DNA of 64,000 bases from Lachnospiraceae bacterium. GTDB lineage: Bacteria > Bacillota > Clostridia > Lachnospirales > Lachnospiraceae. The notes below the pieces were generated by a model. It worked only from the letters and a program-made list of their open reading frames with translations, was not told where the DNA came from and made no database searches. The translations under genes were made by a program, and so were the position numbers. Every line of letters begins with the position of its first letter. Within the stretch, counting starts at the first letter, position 1. The DNA lies in NCBI GenBank assembly GCA_910574715.1, contig CAJTCH010000006.1, positions 62,001 through 126,000 on the forward strand. Direction: 5' to 3'. Shown here one piece after another: positions 8,864-17,655 of the stretch.

Positions 8864-10492
8864 ATGGGAAAACGATTCAATGTGGATGGACTCTGCTATC
8901 CGGATGAACATTATATGGTAAATATCGATAACCGTCTGGAACAGATTCAGACATTAATTGATGACGGGAAGTATTTCGTTATGAACCGGGCAAGGCAATA
9001 TGGCAAGACGACCACCCTTCATATGCTGGCGCAAAGGTTCTCTTCTGTATATCAGATCTTTTCCATCAGCTTTGAAGGGCTGGGGAGTTCCTCATACAAG
9101 GACGAATGGTCGTTCTGCCGCAAAGTATACGGACTGCTCTATGATGTGATCTATTACGGGGAAACCAGTGAAGTTTCAGATGTGATTCAAACAGAATGTT
9201 ATCGCATGAGCCTTAATGATGCAAGACCGGATCTTCGCACTCTTTCCAACTTCTTCTCATTGATCTGCAAAGAATCCGAAAAACCTGTCATTTTCATTAT
9301 TGATGAGGTTGACCAGGCCTCAAATCAGGAGGTTTTTCTAGATTTTCTTGGAATGCTGCGGGATAAGTATATGAAACGAAGAAGTCGGCCAACCTTCCGT
9401 TCCGTGATTCTTGCAGGTGTATATGATATCAAGAATTTGAAACTAAAGATAAAAAAAGGTAAAGAATCTATATACAATAGTCCGTGGAACATTGCTGCAA
9501 AATTTACAGTAGATATGAATTTTTCTCCAAAGGATATCGCCGGGATGCTGACTGAATATAAGGATGACAGGAACGCGATCATGGATATAGACGCTATTGC
9601 ACAGTTAATCTACGATTATACAGGAGGATATCCTTTTCTGGTATCCCGTATTTGTCAATTAGCTGAGGAAGCTACTGTAGAGTCATCTGGGCAATCTGTA
9701 TCTTCTGCCACGCGCTTAAATGAAGCACCCGACAACAGATATTACAAATGGACGAACGATACTATCTTGGATGCAGTAAAACAACTCCTGAACGAACAGA
9801 ATACTCTGTTTGACGATATGGGGAAGAAACTCTCTGATTCAAGAGAACTGGATAACATCATTCGCCTGATCCTGTTCAACGGGAAAAAGATTCCGTATAG
9901 CCCGGATGAGCATGCAATAAATCTGGGAACGATGTTTGGTTATTTGAAAAACGAAGACGGGCTTGTTGCAGTGTCCAATCGTATCTTTGAAACACGGTTA
10001 TACAACCGCTATCTCTCAGAGGATATAGCAGAAAATAAGCTGGCAGATACCGCAAGTTTTGACAGGAATCAATTTACATCCGGCGGTATTTTGAACATGG
10101 ATCTGGTAATGAAGAAATTCATGATTCATTTTACAGAGATTTATGGAGACAGTGATGTATCTTTTCTGGAGGAACATGGACGGCGCATTTTTTTGACATA
10201 TTTAAAACCAATTATTAATGGCGTGGGAAATTACTATATTGAGGCCCGCACCAGAGATCTGCGCCGGACAGATGTAGTGATCGACTACCTTGGACAACAA
10301 CAGGTGGTTGAAATGAAGATCTGGCATGGAGAAGAGTATAATCGGCGCGGAGAATTGCAACTGGTAAGATATCTGGATGACTATGCCTTGGATAAAGGTT
10401 ATCTCTTAAGCTTCAACTTTAACAAAAATAAAAAGACAGGGATGAAAGAGATTCATTGTAATGGTAAAACAATCCTAGAAGTTGTAGTATAA
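8864..10492 (+). CDS. AAA-ATPase-like / PD-(D/E)XK nuclease-like fusion protein (type 2)
   Basis: Protein of 542 aa with a Walker-A-like RARQYGKTT (residues 42-50), Walker B VIFIIDEVDQ (about 142-151), and a C-terminal nuclease-fold signature (DVVIDYLG, then VVEMKIW with a following Gln-Leu stretch, about 470-500). It belongs to the AAA-like ATPases found with PD-(D/E)XK domains. Function is unknown; defence or mobile-element roles have been guessed for relatives. It is only distantly similar to the minus-strand protein at 6296-7870. The ATG at 8864 has TGGGAGGTAACGC before it. A strong terminator follows. Confidence 0.8.
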   Translation: MGKRFNVDGLCYPDEHYMVNIDNRLEQIQTLIDDGKYFVMNRARQYGKTTTLHMLAQRFSSVYQIFSISFEGLGSSSYKDEWSFCRKVYGLLYDVIYYGETSEVSDVIQTECYRMSLNDARPDLRTLSNFFSLICKESEKPVIFIIDEVDQASNQEVFLDFLGMLRDKYMKRRSRPTFRSVILAGVYDIKNLKLKIKKGKESIYNSPWNIAAKFTVDMNFSPKDIAGMLTEYKDDRNAIMDIDAIAQLIYDYTGGYPFLVSRICQLAEEATVESSGQSVSSATRLNEAPDNRYYKWTNDTILDAVKQLLNEQNTLFDDMGKKLSDSRELDNIIRLILFNGKKIPYSPDEHAINLGTMFGYLKNEDGLVAVSNRIFETRLYNRYLSEDIAENKLADTASFDRNQFTSGGILNMDLVMKKFMIHFTEIYGDSDVSFLEEHGRRIFLTYLKPIINGVGNYYIEARTRDLRRTDVVIDYLGQQQVVEMKIWHGEEYNRRGELQLVRYLDDYALDKGYLLSFNFNKNKKTGMKEIHCNGKTILEVVV

Positions 10493-10520
10493 GAGTGTGA
10501 AAATACCCGTATTTTTCATT

Positions 10521-10556
10521 GGGATGCAGATAAACTGTCTGCATCCCAGTTTTTTC
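10521..10556 (+). terminator. Rho-independent terminator
   Basis: GGGATGCAGA / TCTGCATCCC forms a 10-bp stem followed by AGTTTTTT. It lies 28 bp after the stop of the AAA/nuclease-like gene. Confidence 0.88.
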
Positions 10557-10594
10557 TTATACATTTGAACAACGTTCCAACCATACAGGTAGAA

Positions 10595-13024
10595 TTATTT
10601 CTGCACAATATTAATGATTTTCTTCGGAACATAGATCTCTTTCACGATATTCCCTGTCAGCTTATCTGCAATCGCCGCCTTCCCGGCTGCGATCGCATCT
10701 TCCTTAGAGATATCCGCCGCCACAGAGATCACGGCTCTCGTCTTGCCGTTGATCTGTACCGGAACCTCGATCTCGTCATCCTTCATCAGCTCTTCATCAT
10801 AAGTCGGCCATCCGGCTGTAAATACACTTCCCTCATGCCCGAGCTGCTCCCAGATCTCCTCTGCGATATGCGGTGCAAACGGAGACAGCAGCACTGCCAT
10901 AGTTGACAGAGTCTCCCTGTCGACGCCGCCCTCCTTCTTCGCAATCTCGATCAGGTTGTTATTGTGCTCCATGAACCCGGAGATCGCTGTATTCAGGCTG
11001 AAGCCTTCCAGACGCTTCGTAATATCACATACCAGACGATGACGTTCCTTGATCATAGCCTTAGACGCCTTGATATCCGCATCCTTACTGTCCATCACAA
11101 GATTCCATACACGCTTCAGGAAACGATTCACGCCGTCGATCCCGCGGTCATCCCACTCGGCATCCAGCTCCGGCGGTCCCACGAACAGCTCGTACATCCT
11201 AAGAGAGTCACAGCCGTAATCCCTTACCAGATCATCCGGAGATACCACATTCCCCTTAGACTTGCTCATCTTGATCCCGTTCTTGCCGGTGATCATCCCC
11301 TGGTTAAAAAGCTTCTGGAACGGCTCGTCGAAATCAACCGCGCCGATATCGCACAGGAACTTCGTATAGAAACGGGAGTACAGAAGATGAAGCACCGCAT
11401 GTTCTACGCCGCCGATATACATATCTACCGGAAGCATTGCGTCTGCCTTCTCCCTGGATACCAGTTCCTTGTCGTTATGATTGTCCACATAGCGCAGGAA
11501 ATACCAGGAGGAACCTGCCCACTGAGGCATGGTATTCGTCTCGCGCTTGGCAGGCTTGCCGCACACCGGACACTTACAATTGACCCACTCCTCAATTCCG
11601 GCAAGCGGAGACTCCCCTGTTCCTGTCGGCTCATAGGACTCTACCTCCGGCAGTCTAAGCGGAAGCTCTTCTTCCGGCACCGGGACATTGCCGCAGTCCG
11701 GACAGTGCACGATCGGAATCGGCTCGCCCCAGTAGCGCTGACGGGAAAATACCCAGTCGCGCAGCTTATAATTCACGGTTGCACGTCCGATTCCCCGTTC
11801 TTCTATGATATGAGGCGCTTCCTTCTTAAGGACTGCCGACTCCATGCCATTCCACTCGCCGGAATTGATCATGGTGCCGCTTGCCTCCGTATAAGCTTCT
11901 GTCATATGTTCGATCTCTTTGCCGTCTTTGGCAATAACCTGGACGATCGGAATACCAAACTTCGTCGCGAACTCAAAGTCACGGTCATCGTGGGCAGGAA
12001 CACACATGATCGCACCCGTACCATAATCAGCCAGAACATAATCCGACAGCCAGATCGGGGTCTTCTCCCCATTCAGCGGGTTGATGGCATAGCTTCCGGT
12101 GAATACACCCGTCTTCTCCTTATCCTGCATACGGTCCACATTCGACTTCATGGATGCATCTAAAATGTACTTCTCAACCGCCTCTAACGTCTCATCGGTT
12201 GCCAGGCTCTTCGCCAGCTCATGCTCCGGAGCCAGTACCATAAATGTCGCCCCGTACAGGGTATCCGGCCTTGTAGTATAGACTGTAATCTTCTCGCTTC
12301 GGCCCTCAATCGGGAATTCAACCTCTGCACCGTAAGATTTGCCGATCCAGTCAGACTGCATCTTCTTAACTTTCTCCGGCCAGTCAAGCTTATCCAAATC
12401 ATTCAGCAGACGCTCCGCATATGCAGTGATCTTAAGCATCCACTGACGCAGATTCTTCTTCGTCACTTCCGCGCCGCAGCGTTCGCATTTGCCGTTGACT
12501 ACCTCTTCATTGGCAAGGCCTGTCTTACAGGACGGGCACCAGTTGATCGGAAATTCCTTCTCATAGGCAAGCCCCTCCTTGAACATCTTCACGAAGATCC
12601 ACTGAGTCCATTTATAGAATTCAGGATCCGTTGTATTCACTTCCCGGTCCCAGTCATAGAGGGCCGCGATCTCATTGATCTGCTTCTTGATATTCTTCAC
12701 ATTCTCAGCGGTAGATATCGCCGGATGAACACCCATCTTGATGGCGTAGTTCTCAGCCGGAAGACCGAACGCATCCCACCCCATAGGATGGATAATATAA
12801 TATCCCTGCTGCAGCTTGTATCTGCTCCACACATCAGAGATCACATAACCTCTCCAGTGTCCTACATGCAGACCATTTCCTGACGGATACGGGAACATAT
12901 CCAGACAGTAGTACTTCTGACGCTCCCTGCCGTCTGCACCCACCTTGACATTCACCGGGTTCTTCTCCCAGTTCTCACGCCACTTCTTCTCGATTGCCTT
13001 ATGGTTATAAGGGATCTTAGACAT
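10595..13024 (-). CDS. leuS: Leucyl-tRNA synthetase
   Basis: Charges tRNA-Leu with leucine in the cytosol. It has 809 aa, the normal bacterial length. The class I signature HVGH is at residues 53-56 (PYPSGNGLHVGH) and KMSKSKGN lies near residue 590. Zinc-ribbon cysteines (CPSCKTG, CERCG, and CPDCGN/CPVCGK further on) and the CP1 editing domain (TTRPDTLYGATF) are present. It starts at 13024 with an AGAGGAAG site. It is a single-gene unit with its own promoter and a terminator hairpin in a leader of about 110 nt, which suggests control by attenuation. I see no T-box consensus. Confidence 0.98.
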   Translation of the reverse strand: MSKIPYNHKAIEKKWRENWEKNPVNVKVGADGRERQKYYCLDMFPYPSGNGLHVGHWRGYVISDVWSRYKLQQGYYIIHPMGWDAFGLPAENYAIKMGVHPAISTAENVKNIKKQINEIAALYDWDREVNTTDPEFYKWTQWIFVKMFKEGLAYEKEFPINWCPSCKTGLANEEVVNGKCERCGAEVTKKNLRQWMLKITAYAERLLNDLDKLDWPEKVKKMQSDWIGKSYGAEVEFPIEGRSEKITVYTTRPDTLYGATFMVLAPEHELAKSLATDETLEAVEKYILDASMKSNVDRMQDKEKTGVFTGSYAINPLNGEKTPIWLSDYVLADYGTGAIMCVPAHDDRDFEFATKFGIPIVQVIAKDGKEIEHMTEAYTEASGTMINSGEWNGMESAVLKKEAPHIIEERGIGRATVNYKLRDWVFSRQRYWGEPIPIVHCPDCGNVPVPEEELPLRLPEVESYEPTGTGESPLAGIEEWVNCKCPVCGKPAKRETNTMPQWAGSSWYFLRYVDNHNDKELVSREKADAMLPVDMYIGGVEHAVLHLLYSRFYTKFLCDIGAVDFDEPFQKLFNQGMITGKNGIKMSKSKGNVVSPDDLVRDYGCDSLRMYELFVGPPELDAEWDDRGIDGVNRFLKRVWNLVMDSKDADIKASKAMIKERHRLVCDITKRLEGFSLNTAISGFMEHNNNLIEIAKKEGGVDRETLSTMAVLLSPFAPHIAEEIWEQLGHEGSVFTAGWPTYDEELMKDDEIEVPVQINGKTRAVISVAADISKEDAIAAGKAAIADKLTGNIVKEIYVPKKIINIVQK

Positions 13025-13078
13025 ATCTTACTTCCTCTCTTTCCCGGAGCCTGTCAAACCGCACTCCGCATTTAGGTA

Positions 13079-13121
13079 TAAAAAGCCTTCCCATCCCCCC
13101 TGCCTGAGAGACGAAAAGGCT
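13079..13121 (-). terminator. Terminator hairpin in the leuS leader (possible attenuator)
   Basis: On the minus-strand RNA, AGCCTTTTCGTCTCTC pairs with GGGGGATGGGAAGGCT around a 6-nt loop, 16 bp with several G-U pairs, followed by TTTT. The G-U pairs mean that only the leuS-sense RNA folds well. It sits between the leuS promoter and the start codon, so it can stop transcription before the gene. Confidence 0.65.
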
Positions 13122-13141
13122 CACAATCGAATTCCTTACTT

Positions 13142-13170
13142 ATTATAAGAAGAATGCCAAAATAAGTCAA
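13142..13170 (-). promoter_or_regulatory. leuS promoter
   Basis: TTGACT (13165-13170) and a perfect TATAAT (13142-13147) with a 17-bp spacer. Transcription should start near 13135, giving a leader of about 110 nt. Confidence 0.85.
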
Positions 13171-13204
13171 GTAGTATTTTCCTTTATAAAAGTGATATTT
13201 TTGG

Positions 13205-13233
13205 TTGTTCCTCTCCTCTCTTTAGTGTATAAT
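13205..13233 (+). promoter_or_regulatory. Promoter of the small P-loop gene
   Basis: TTGTTC (13205-13210) and TATAAT (13228-13233) with a 17-bp spacer, 63 bp before the ATG. Confidence 0.6.
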
Positions 13234-13296
13234 AAATAATAAGCAGATCGTACTGATAATTTCAGTAAATTATGATACATAAAGGAGAGGTTTACG

Positions 13297-13716
13297 ATGG
13301 TAAATTTATTGACTGGCCCTAAAGGCAGTGGCAAGACACAGCAGATGATTGAGCTCGCTAACAAAAAGGTAAAGGAATGCAACGGTAATGTAGTATTTAT
13401 CAAGAAGACCCACCGGGATACCGCAAGCGTTGCATTTGACATCCGTACCATCTGTATGGATGATTTCACCTCCATCACGAATACCGACGAGTACATTGGT
13501 TTCTTATACGGTATGTATAGTTCGAACCATGATGTTGAATGCATCTTTATCGACGGTATTTTGAAGCATGCTGATATTTCCATGAGCAATGTGCCTGAAT
13601 TTGTCGAAAGACTGAAGAAGATCTCTGCAGAATGCGGTATTGAGTTCTTTGTAAGCCTTAGCGCCGATAAGAAGGATATTTCCTTAGTCAGCGAAGAGGG
13701 CTGTAATTATTTGTAA
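13297..13716 (+). CDS. Small P-loop NTPase of unknown function
   Basis: Cytosolic protein of 139 aa. A clear Walker A (GPKGSGKT, residues 7-14) is followed by a short strand-helix pattern and a Walker-B-like CIFIDG (about residues 82-87), then a C-terminal strand FFVSLSAD. It is about the size of a single RecA-like or thymidine-kinase-like core, with no extra domain. I do not recognise a defined function. A strong AAAGGAGAGG site precedes the ATG, and a terminator 36 bp after the stop makes it a single-gene unit. Confidence 0.75.
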   Translation: MVNLLTGPKGSGKTQQMIELANKKVKECNGNVVFIKKTHRDTASVAFDIRTICMDDFTSITNTDEYIGFLYGMYSSNHDVECIFIDGILKHADISMSNVPEFVERLKKISAECGIEFFVSLSADKKDISLVSEEGCNYL

Positions 13717-13752
13717 TTATCTGCGGTTATCTGAATTTTCAGAAGAGTATCA

Positions 13753-13776
13753 GGCAGTCCTCATGGACTGCCTTTT
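13753..13776 (+). terminator. Rho-independent terminator
   Basis: GGCAGTCC / GGACTGCC with a TCAT loop and TTTT tail follows the P-loop gene and immediately precedes the CapA-like gene. Confidence 0.85.
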
Positions 13777-13788
13777 CGGTATCAAAAG

Positions 13789-15006
13789 ATGAACACTATG
13801 AGAAATCCGCGGCAGACGCCGCATAATCCAAATAAAAACAGCATCCGGGAGGCAAAACGCAGGAGGGAACGGCGCCGCCGTATTCTTAAGATCCGCATTA
13901 TTTTGTGTGCCTCTTTTTTGGTTTGTCTATGTTTCATTCTCACCTGGGGTGTCCGAGCTATCCTGTCTTCCTGGAAGAAGACGCCAAAGCCGGAGACCGG
14001 GGCACAAGCTGGGGCCGATTCCGGCAGTTCCAGAGAGAAGATCGACACCTCCAAGGTTCAGATCGAAGAACTGACCCTTGGCTCTGATGAAGACCAGGGG
14101 CAGACCGTCACCATCACCGTCAGCTCCATGGGGGACTGTACGCTTGGAACGGATGTGAATTTCGACTATTCCGCCAGCCTGAACGCCTACTTCGACGCCC
14201 AGGGACCGGATTATTTCTTCCAGAATGTCCGTCCGGTACTTACGAACGACGATCTGTCCATCGTGAATATGGAAGGGACGCTTACGGCTTCCGACGAACG
14301 CCAGGAGAAGCAATTCGCATTCAAGGCGCCTCCTGAATTCGCCGCTATCCTCTCAGACAGCTCCGTAGAAGCAGCCAATATGGCCAACAACCATAGCAAG
14401 GATTACGGTGAGTCCAGCTACACCGATACCATCAGCGCCTTAGAGAATTCCAAGGTTTCCACTTTTGGCTATGAGCGCGCCAAGATCCTTAAGATCAAGG
14501 GCGTCAAGGTCGGCTTAACCGGCATCTACGAGCTTGCCGACCATCTTGAGAAGCAGCAGCAGGTGAAGGAGAATATCACCGCATTGAAAGAAGCCGGCGC
14601 GAAACTCGTCATCGTCAATTTCCATTGGGGGAATGAGCGAGAATATACTCCCACAGATATTCAGAAGAACCTGGCACATCTCGCCATTGATGAGGGGGCA
14701 GATCTGGTAATCGGACATCACCCCCATGTTCTGCAGGGCATCGAGCGTTATAAGGACAAATACATCGCTTACAGCTTGGGGAATTTCTGTTTCGGAGGCA
14801 ATTCCAACCCGGAGGATAAGGACACCATGATATTTCAGCAGACCTTCACCATCGAAGACGGGAAAGTCAAGAAGGATGAGAACATCAACATTATTCCCTG
14901 CTCCCTCTCCTCCGCCAGCGGCTATAACGACTACTGCCCCACTATATTGGACGGAGATGAGAAACAGCGGATCCTGAATAAGATAGAACAATATAGCCAA
15001 TGGTAA
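13789..15006 (+). CDS. CapA-family (poly-gamma-glutamate synthesis type) metallophosphatase-like protein
   Basis: Protein of 405 aa, probably membrane-anchored and facing outwards. A very basic N-terminus (residues 20-34) precedes one membrane segment (about 35-55) and a linker, then the CapA domain. Family motifs are SMGDCTLGTD (about residue 109), VNMEGTL, ANNHSKDYG, NFHWGNE and IGHHPHVLQG, which are metal-binding residues of the calcineurin-like fold. No capB or capC lies nearby, so a real polyglutamate role is not shown; such lone CapA proteins are common in Clostridia. The start is uncertain because neither ATG (13789, 13798) has a good ribosome site. Confidence 0.85.
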   Translation: MNTMRNPRQTPHNPNKNSIREAKRRRERRRRILKIRIILCASFLVCLCFILTWGVRAILSSWKKTPKPETGAQAGADSGSSREKIDTSKVQIEELTLGSDEDQGQTVTITVSSMGDCTLGTDVNFDYSASLNAYFDAQGPDYFFQNVRPVLTNDDLSIVNMEGTLTASDERQEKQFAFKAPPEFAAILSDSSVEAANMANNHSKDYGESSYTDTISALENSKVSTFGYERAKILKIKGVKVGLTGIYELADHLEKQQQVKENITALKEAGAKLVIVNFHWGNEREYTPTDIQKNLAHLAIDEGADLVIGHHPHVLQGIERYKDKYIAYSLGNFCFGGNSNPEDKDTMIFQQTFTIEDGKVKKDENINIIPCSLSSASGYNDYCPTILDGDEKQRILNKIEQYSQW

Positions 15007-15019
15007 AGTATCCTATTAT

Positions 15020-15952
15020 CTAAAATATTGTCTCATATAATAAAGTCATAAGCGGCATCGTAATGATACAGAAAACCACCGACATCACATTGATCACGCT
15101 CGCATACATAGAATCCTTGTTATAGATCTGGGCAAGCTGTGTGATGATGGCGCCGGCCGGCGCCGCTGCCGCCAGCAGCACGATCATAAGTATATACTCT
15201 GCATCCGGATGGACATGGAATCGTCCGACGAAAGCAAAGGCGAACACAACGATCAATGGAAATACGACCAGCCTGAACATGCAGATCAGATACGGCCTCT
15301 TCTGTTGGAATACCCACAGCAGATCCACTTTACCGATTACCATACCGATGACCAGCATACTTGCAGAAGCGATCATATCTCCAAATCCGCTGACACAGCT
15401 TCCGATCACCACCGGAAGGCGTATCTCCATAACAAAGAGCAGGACACCGATCACAATGGCTATGAGATTCGGATTCAGGAATATCTGCCTGTAATCCTTC
15501 GTCTGCTGCTGATTGACCACGCTGATGCCATGGGTCCATACCAGTATAGTCTGGACAATAATATACGCCGTCGTATAGAATACCCACTCGCTGCCCAGTA
15601 CGGCCGCCACCAGCGGGATGATCAGATATCCAGAATTCGAATATATGATAGATGCCTTCTCTATCCCGTTGAAATGAAGCGGCTTCTCCGCCAGCCTGAT
15701 CCCGGCAAGCATCAGGATATGAACCGCGACCGACGCCGCGATCGACAGGAGCAGCCCTCTGATCTTATCCGGTGTCAGCTCAATTTGAAAAGAGTCAATG
15801 ACCACACAGGGAGAACAGATATAGACAACCACATTCGAGATGACCTTACTGTCCTCCACCGTAAACAGGCCAATCTTCACGATGGCATAACCTACTGCCA
15901 TCGTGAGGAACATCGCCGCTATCTGCTGTACCAATAATATGCTTAATTCCAT
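15020..15952 (-). CDS. AEC-family transporter (auxin efflux carrier superfamily)
   Basis: Integral membrane protein of 310 aa with about ten hydrophobic segments, including an N-terminal half rich in Gly and Ser (SNVVVYICSPCVVIDSF) and a C-terminal half with AAAAPAGAIITQLAQ, typical of the AEC/malonate-type permeases. Substrate is unknown; bacterial relatives move organic or amino-acid anions. Its ATG overlaps the TGA of the upstream gene by one base (TGATG), so it is translationally coupled to the large membrane protein. Confidence 0.85.
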   Translation of the reverse strand: MELSILLVQQIAAMFLTMAVGYAIVKIGLFTVEDSKVISNVVVYICSPCVVIDSFQIELTPDKIRGLLLSIAASVAVHILMLAGIRLAEKPLHFNGIEKASIIYSNSGYLIIPLVAAVLGSEWVFYTTAYIIVQTILVWTHGISVVNQQQTKDYRQIFLNPNLIAIVIGVLLFVMEIRLPVVIGSCVSGFGDMIASASMLVIGMVIGKVDLLWVFQQKRPYLICMFRLVVFPLIVVFAFAFVGRFHVHPDAEYILMIVLLAAAAPAGAIITQLAQIYNKDSMYASVINVMSVVFCIITMPLMTLLYETIF

Positions 15953-17610
15953 CAGTCTTCTTCCTCTGTCTGTTCTCCTGCATGCTCAAGAGTTCCTTCC
16001 TGATTCCCGTCCAGGACCTCAAGAGACATCACCAGATTCGCACGCTCATCCACCTTGTATTCCAGAGCAACCTTCTGTCCGGCCTCACATCTGACTACAT
16101 CCAGGAATTCTACCACCGACACGTCAAAGATATCTTCCGCCCCCTCTATCATGAGATAGTAATGAGAGGTTCCGTCTATGACAGCCTGTGCGATCTTCGT
16201 GATCCTGCCGGTGATCTTCTTCACTTCCCTGGTATCTTCCGCAACCTGCTTGACGCCGTTGCTTAAGAGCAGTTCCAGATAATTCTCCTCGCACTGGCTT
16301 ACACTGTCGCCGATCGCAACGATCTGGTACTTCTGCACATTGACCATAGCATACTTCTTCACCAGTCCCGCATCATCCTTCAATGCGATAAAATACGTCG
16401 GTTCATCGCTGATATTAAGGAGCAGCGGGAATGTCGCCCTGTACTTCAGATTCTGTACCTGCCCCTCTGCCGAAGACATAGCTGAAGCTTCCGTAGCGCC
16501 TTCTACTTTATAATACTTCGTCTCCATGGTCCTCTGATTGGACAGCACGAAACCTACGTTGGACTGATCCCCATTGACCGAAGTCACACCTGTATACATC
16601 CACACATCATCTTCCAGAGCTAGGTAGTTATATCCGTCCGTCGTCTTCAAACAATCCTTCTGGCTCAAGACACTGTTGAAGAATCCATGCTTCAAGGTTC
16701 CGTAATAGTCGAAAAGCTGTACCAGCAGATCCGCCGAATACGCACGGTCTACCCATTCCGGTACATCCTTGATGTCATAGGTCTTCGTCTCCCCCGTGAT
16801 CGCATTGCACAGAACCACCTTTCCGACCGTCTCTCCCCCGAACAGTCCGATATTGAACTTCTTTACCGGAGCGATCCAGTAAGGAATCCCCTCTTCGTCG
16901 ATTTCAAAGCTTAACTCCCCGTAGATATAGGTCGGATGTGCGAAACGCAGATGCCGGTAAATATTCCGGTTCAGATGTTCACTGGTCGTATATTTAATCC
17001 CATCTTCAAGCTTCACAAGCTCTGTCGTCTGCGTTGCCATATTGATCCTGATATATGCCGGAATACCGTTTGATCGGTTGGTAAACCATTTGATCAGGCT
17101 GGCATAACGAAGCGGCGACACCCTGACAGGATTATCCTTATAATTGATCTGGCTGTAGATGCTGTCCACCTCAAACTGCGACACCATATCTACCATACTT
17201 CCCATCTTACGGTCGCCGAGAATCTCCGCCGTATCCTTGTCAAGCAGCGGAATCTTGTCAAAGGAAAGCTCCTCCACATCCTCTGTAAATTCTCCTTCCT
17301 TCACAGTAAGCAGCTTCTGATATTTCTTAGCGTTGATGATCGGGGAAGACAACAGTGAACCTAACAGATATACAATCCCCACTCCCAATATCACCGTACC
17401 GAGAAATCTTACCATCTTGCTTTTCTTCAATTCCTTCTTGTCCGGTTTCTTACGCAGTATATAGATCACCAGCACCGCCGCCAGCAAAAACAGCACGAAA
17501 AACCATGTATCTGAAGAGTGGAAATTGAACGCCGGCAGCGTGACATAATAATACAATCCGGCTGCAAGGATCAGAATCACCGCAATTAACAATTTATTTC
17601 TTAATTTCAT
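15952..17610 (-). CDS. Large membrane protein of unknown function
   Basis: Protein of 552 aa from the ATG at 17610, chosen over 17646 because AAGGAGG lies just before it. Three hydrophobic segments occupy roughly residues 5-25, 31-52 and 65-88. About 460 residues of soluble, probably extracytoplasmic, mixed alpha/beta sequence follow, with motifs such as VSQFEVDSIYSQINY and FVLSNQRTMETKYY. The C-terminus is acidic. I do not recognise a named domain. It lies 45 bp after trkH and overlaps the AEC gene by one base, so it belongs to the trkA-trkH unit. Confidence 0.7.
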   Translation of the reverse strand: MKLRNKLLIAVILILAAGLYYYVTLPAFNFHSSDTWFFVLFLLAAVLVIYILRKKPDKKELKKSKMVRFLGTVILGVGIVYLLGSLLSSPIINAKKYQKLLTVKEGEFTEDVEELSFDKIPLLDKDTAEILGDRKMGSMVDMVSQFEVDSIYSQINYKDNPVRVSPLRYASLIKWFTNRSNGIPAYIRINMATQTTELVKLEDGIKYTTSEHLNRNIYRHLRFAHPTYIYGELSFEIDEEGIPYWIAPVKKFNIGLFGGETVGKVVLCNAITGETKTYDIKDVPEWVDRAYSADLLVQLFDYYGTLKHGFFNSVLSQKDCLKTTDGYNYLALEDDVWMYTGVTSVNGDQSNVGFVLSNQRTMETKYYKVEGATEASAMSSAEGQVQNLKYRATFPLLLNISDEPTYFIALKDDAGLVKKYAMVNVQKYQIVAIGDSVSQCEENYLELLLSNGVKQVAEDTREVKKITGRITKIAQAVIDGTSHYYLMIEGAEDIFDVSVVEFLDVVRCEAGQKVALEYKVDERANLVMSLEVLDGNQEGTLEHAGEQTEEED

Positions 17611-17655
17611 AATACCTCCTTCACTATATGATGATATCAGTGTCAAAACATGATA

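Noticed and set aside
10964..12163. Long plus-strand open frame of 399 aa opposite leuS
   Set aside because: It is a shadow of leuS: the sense frame carries all the synthetase motifs and the antisense frame has no ribosome site or known motif.
13090..13110. Glycine riboswitch-like CTCTCAGGCA in the leuS leader
   Set aside because: Only this short core matches; the other conserved aptamer parts are missing and the leader is too short.
13025..13140. T-box riboswitch for leuS
   Set aside because: No AGGGTGGNACCGCG-type element or long stem I; the leader is only about 110 nt.
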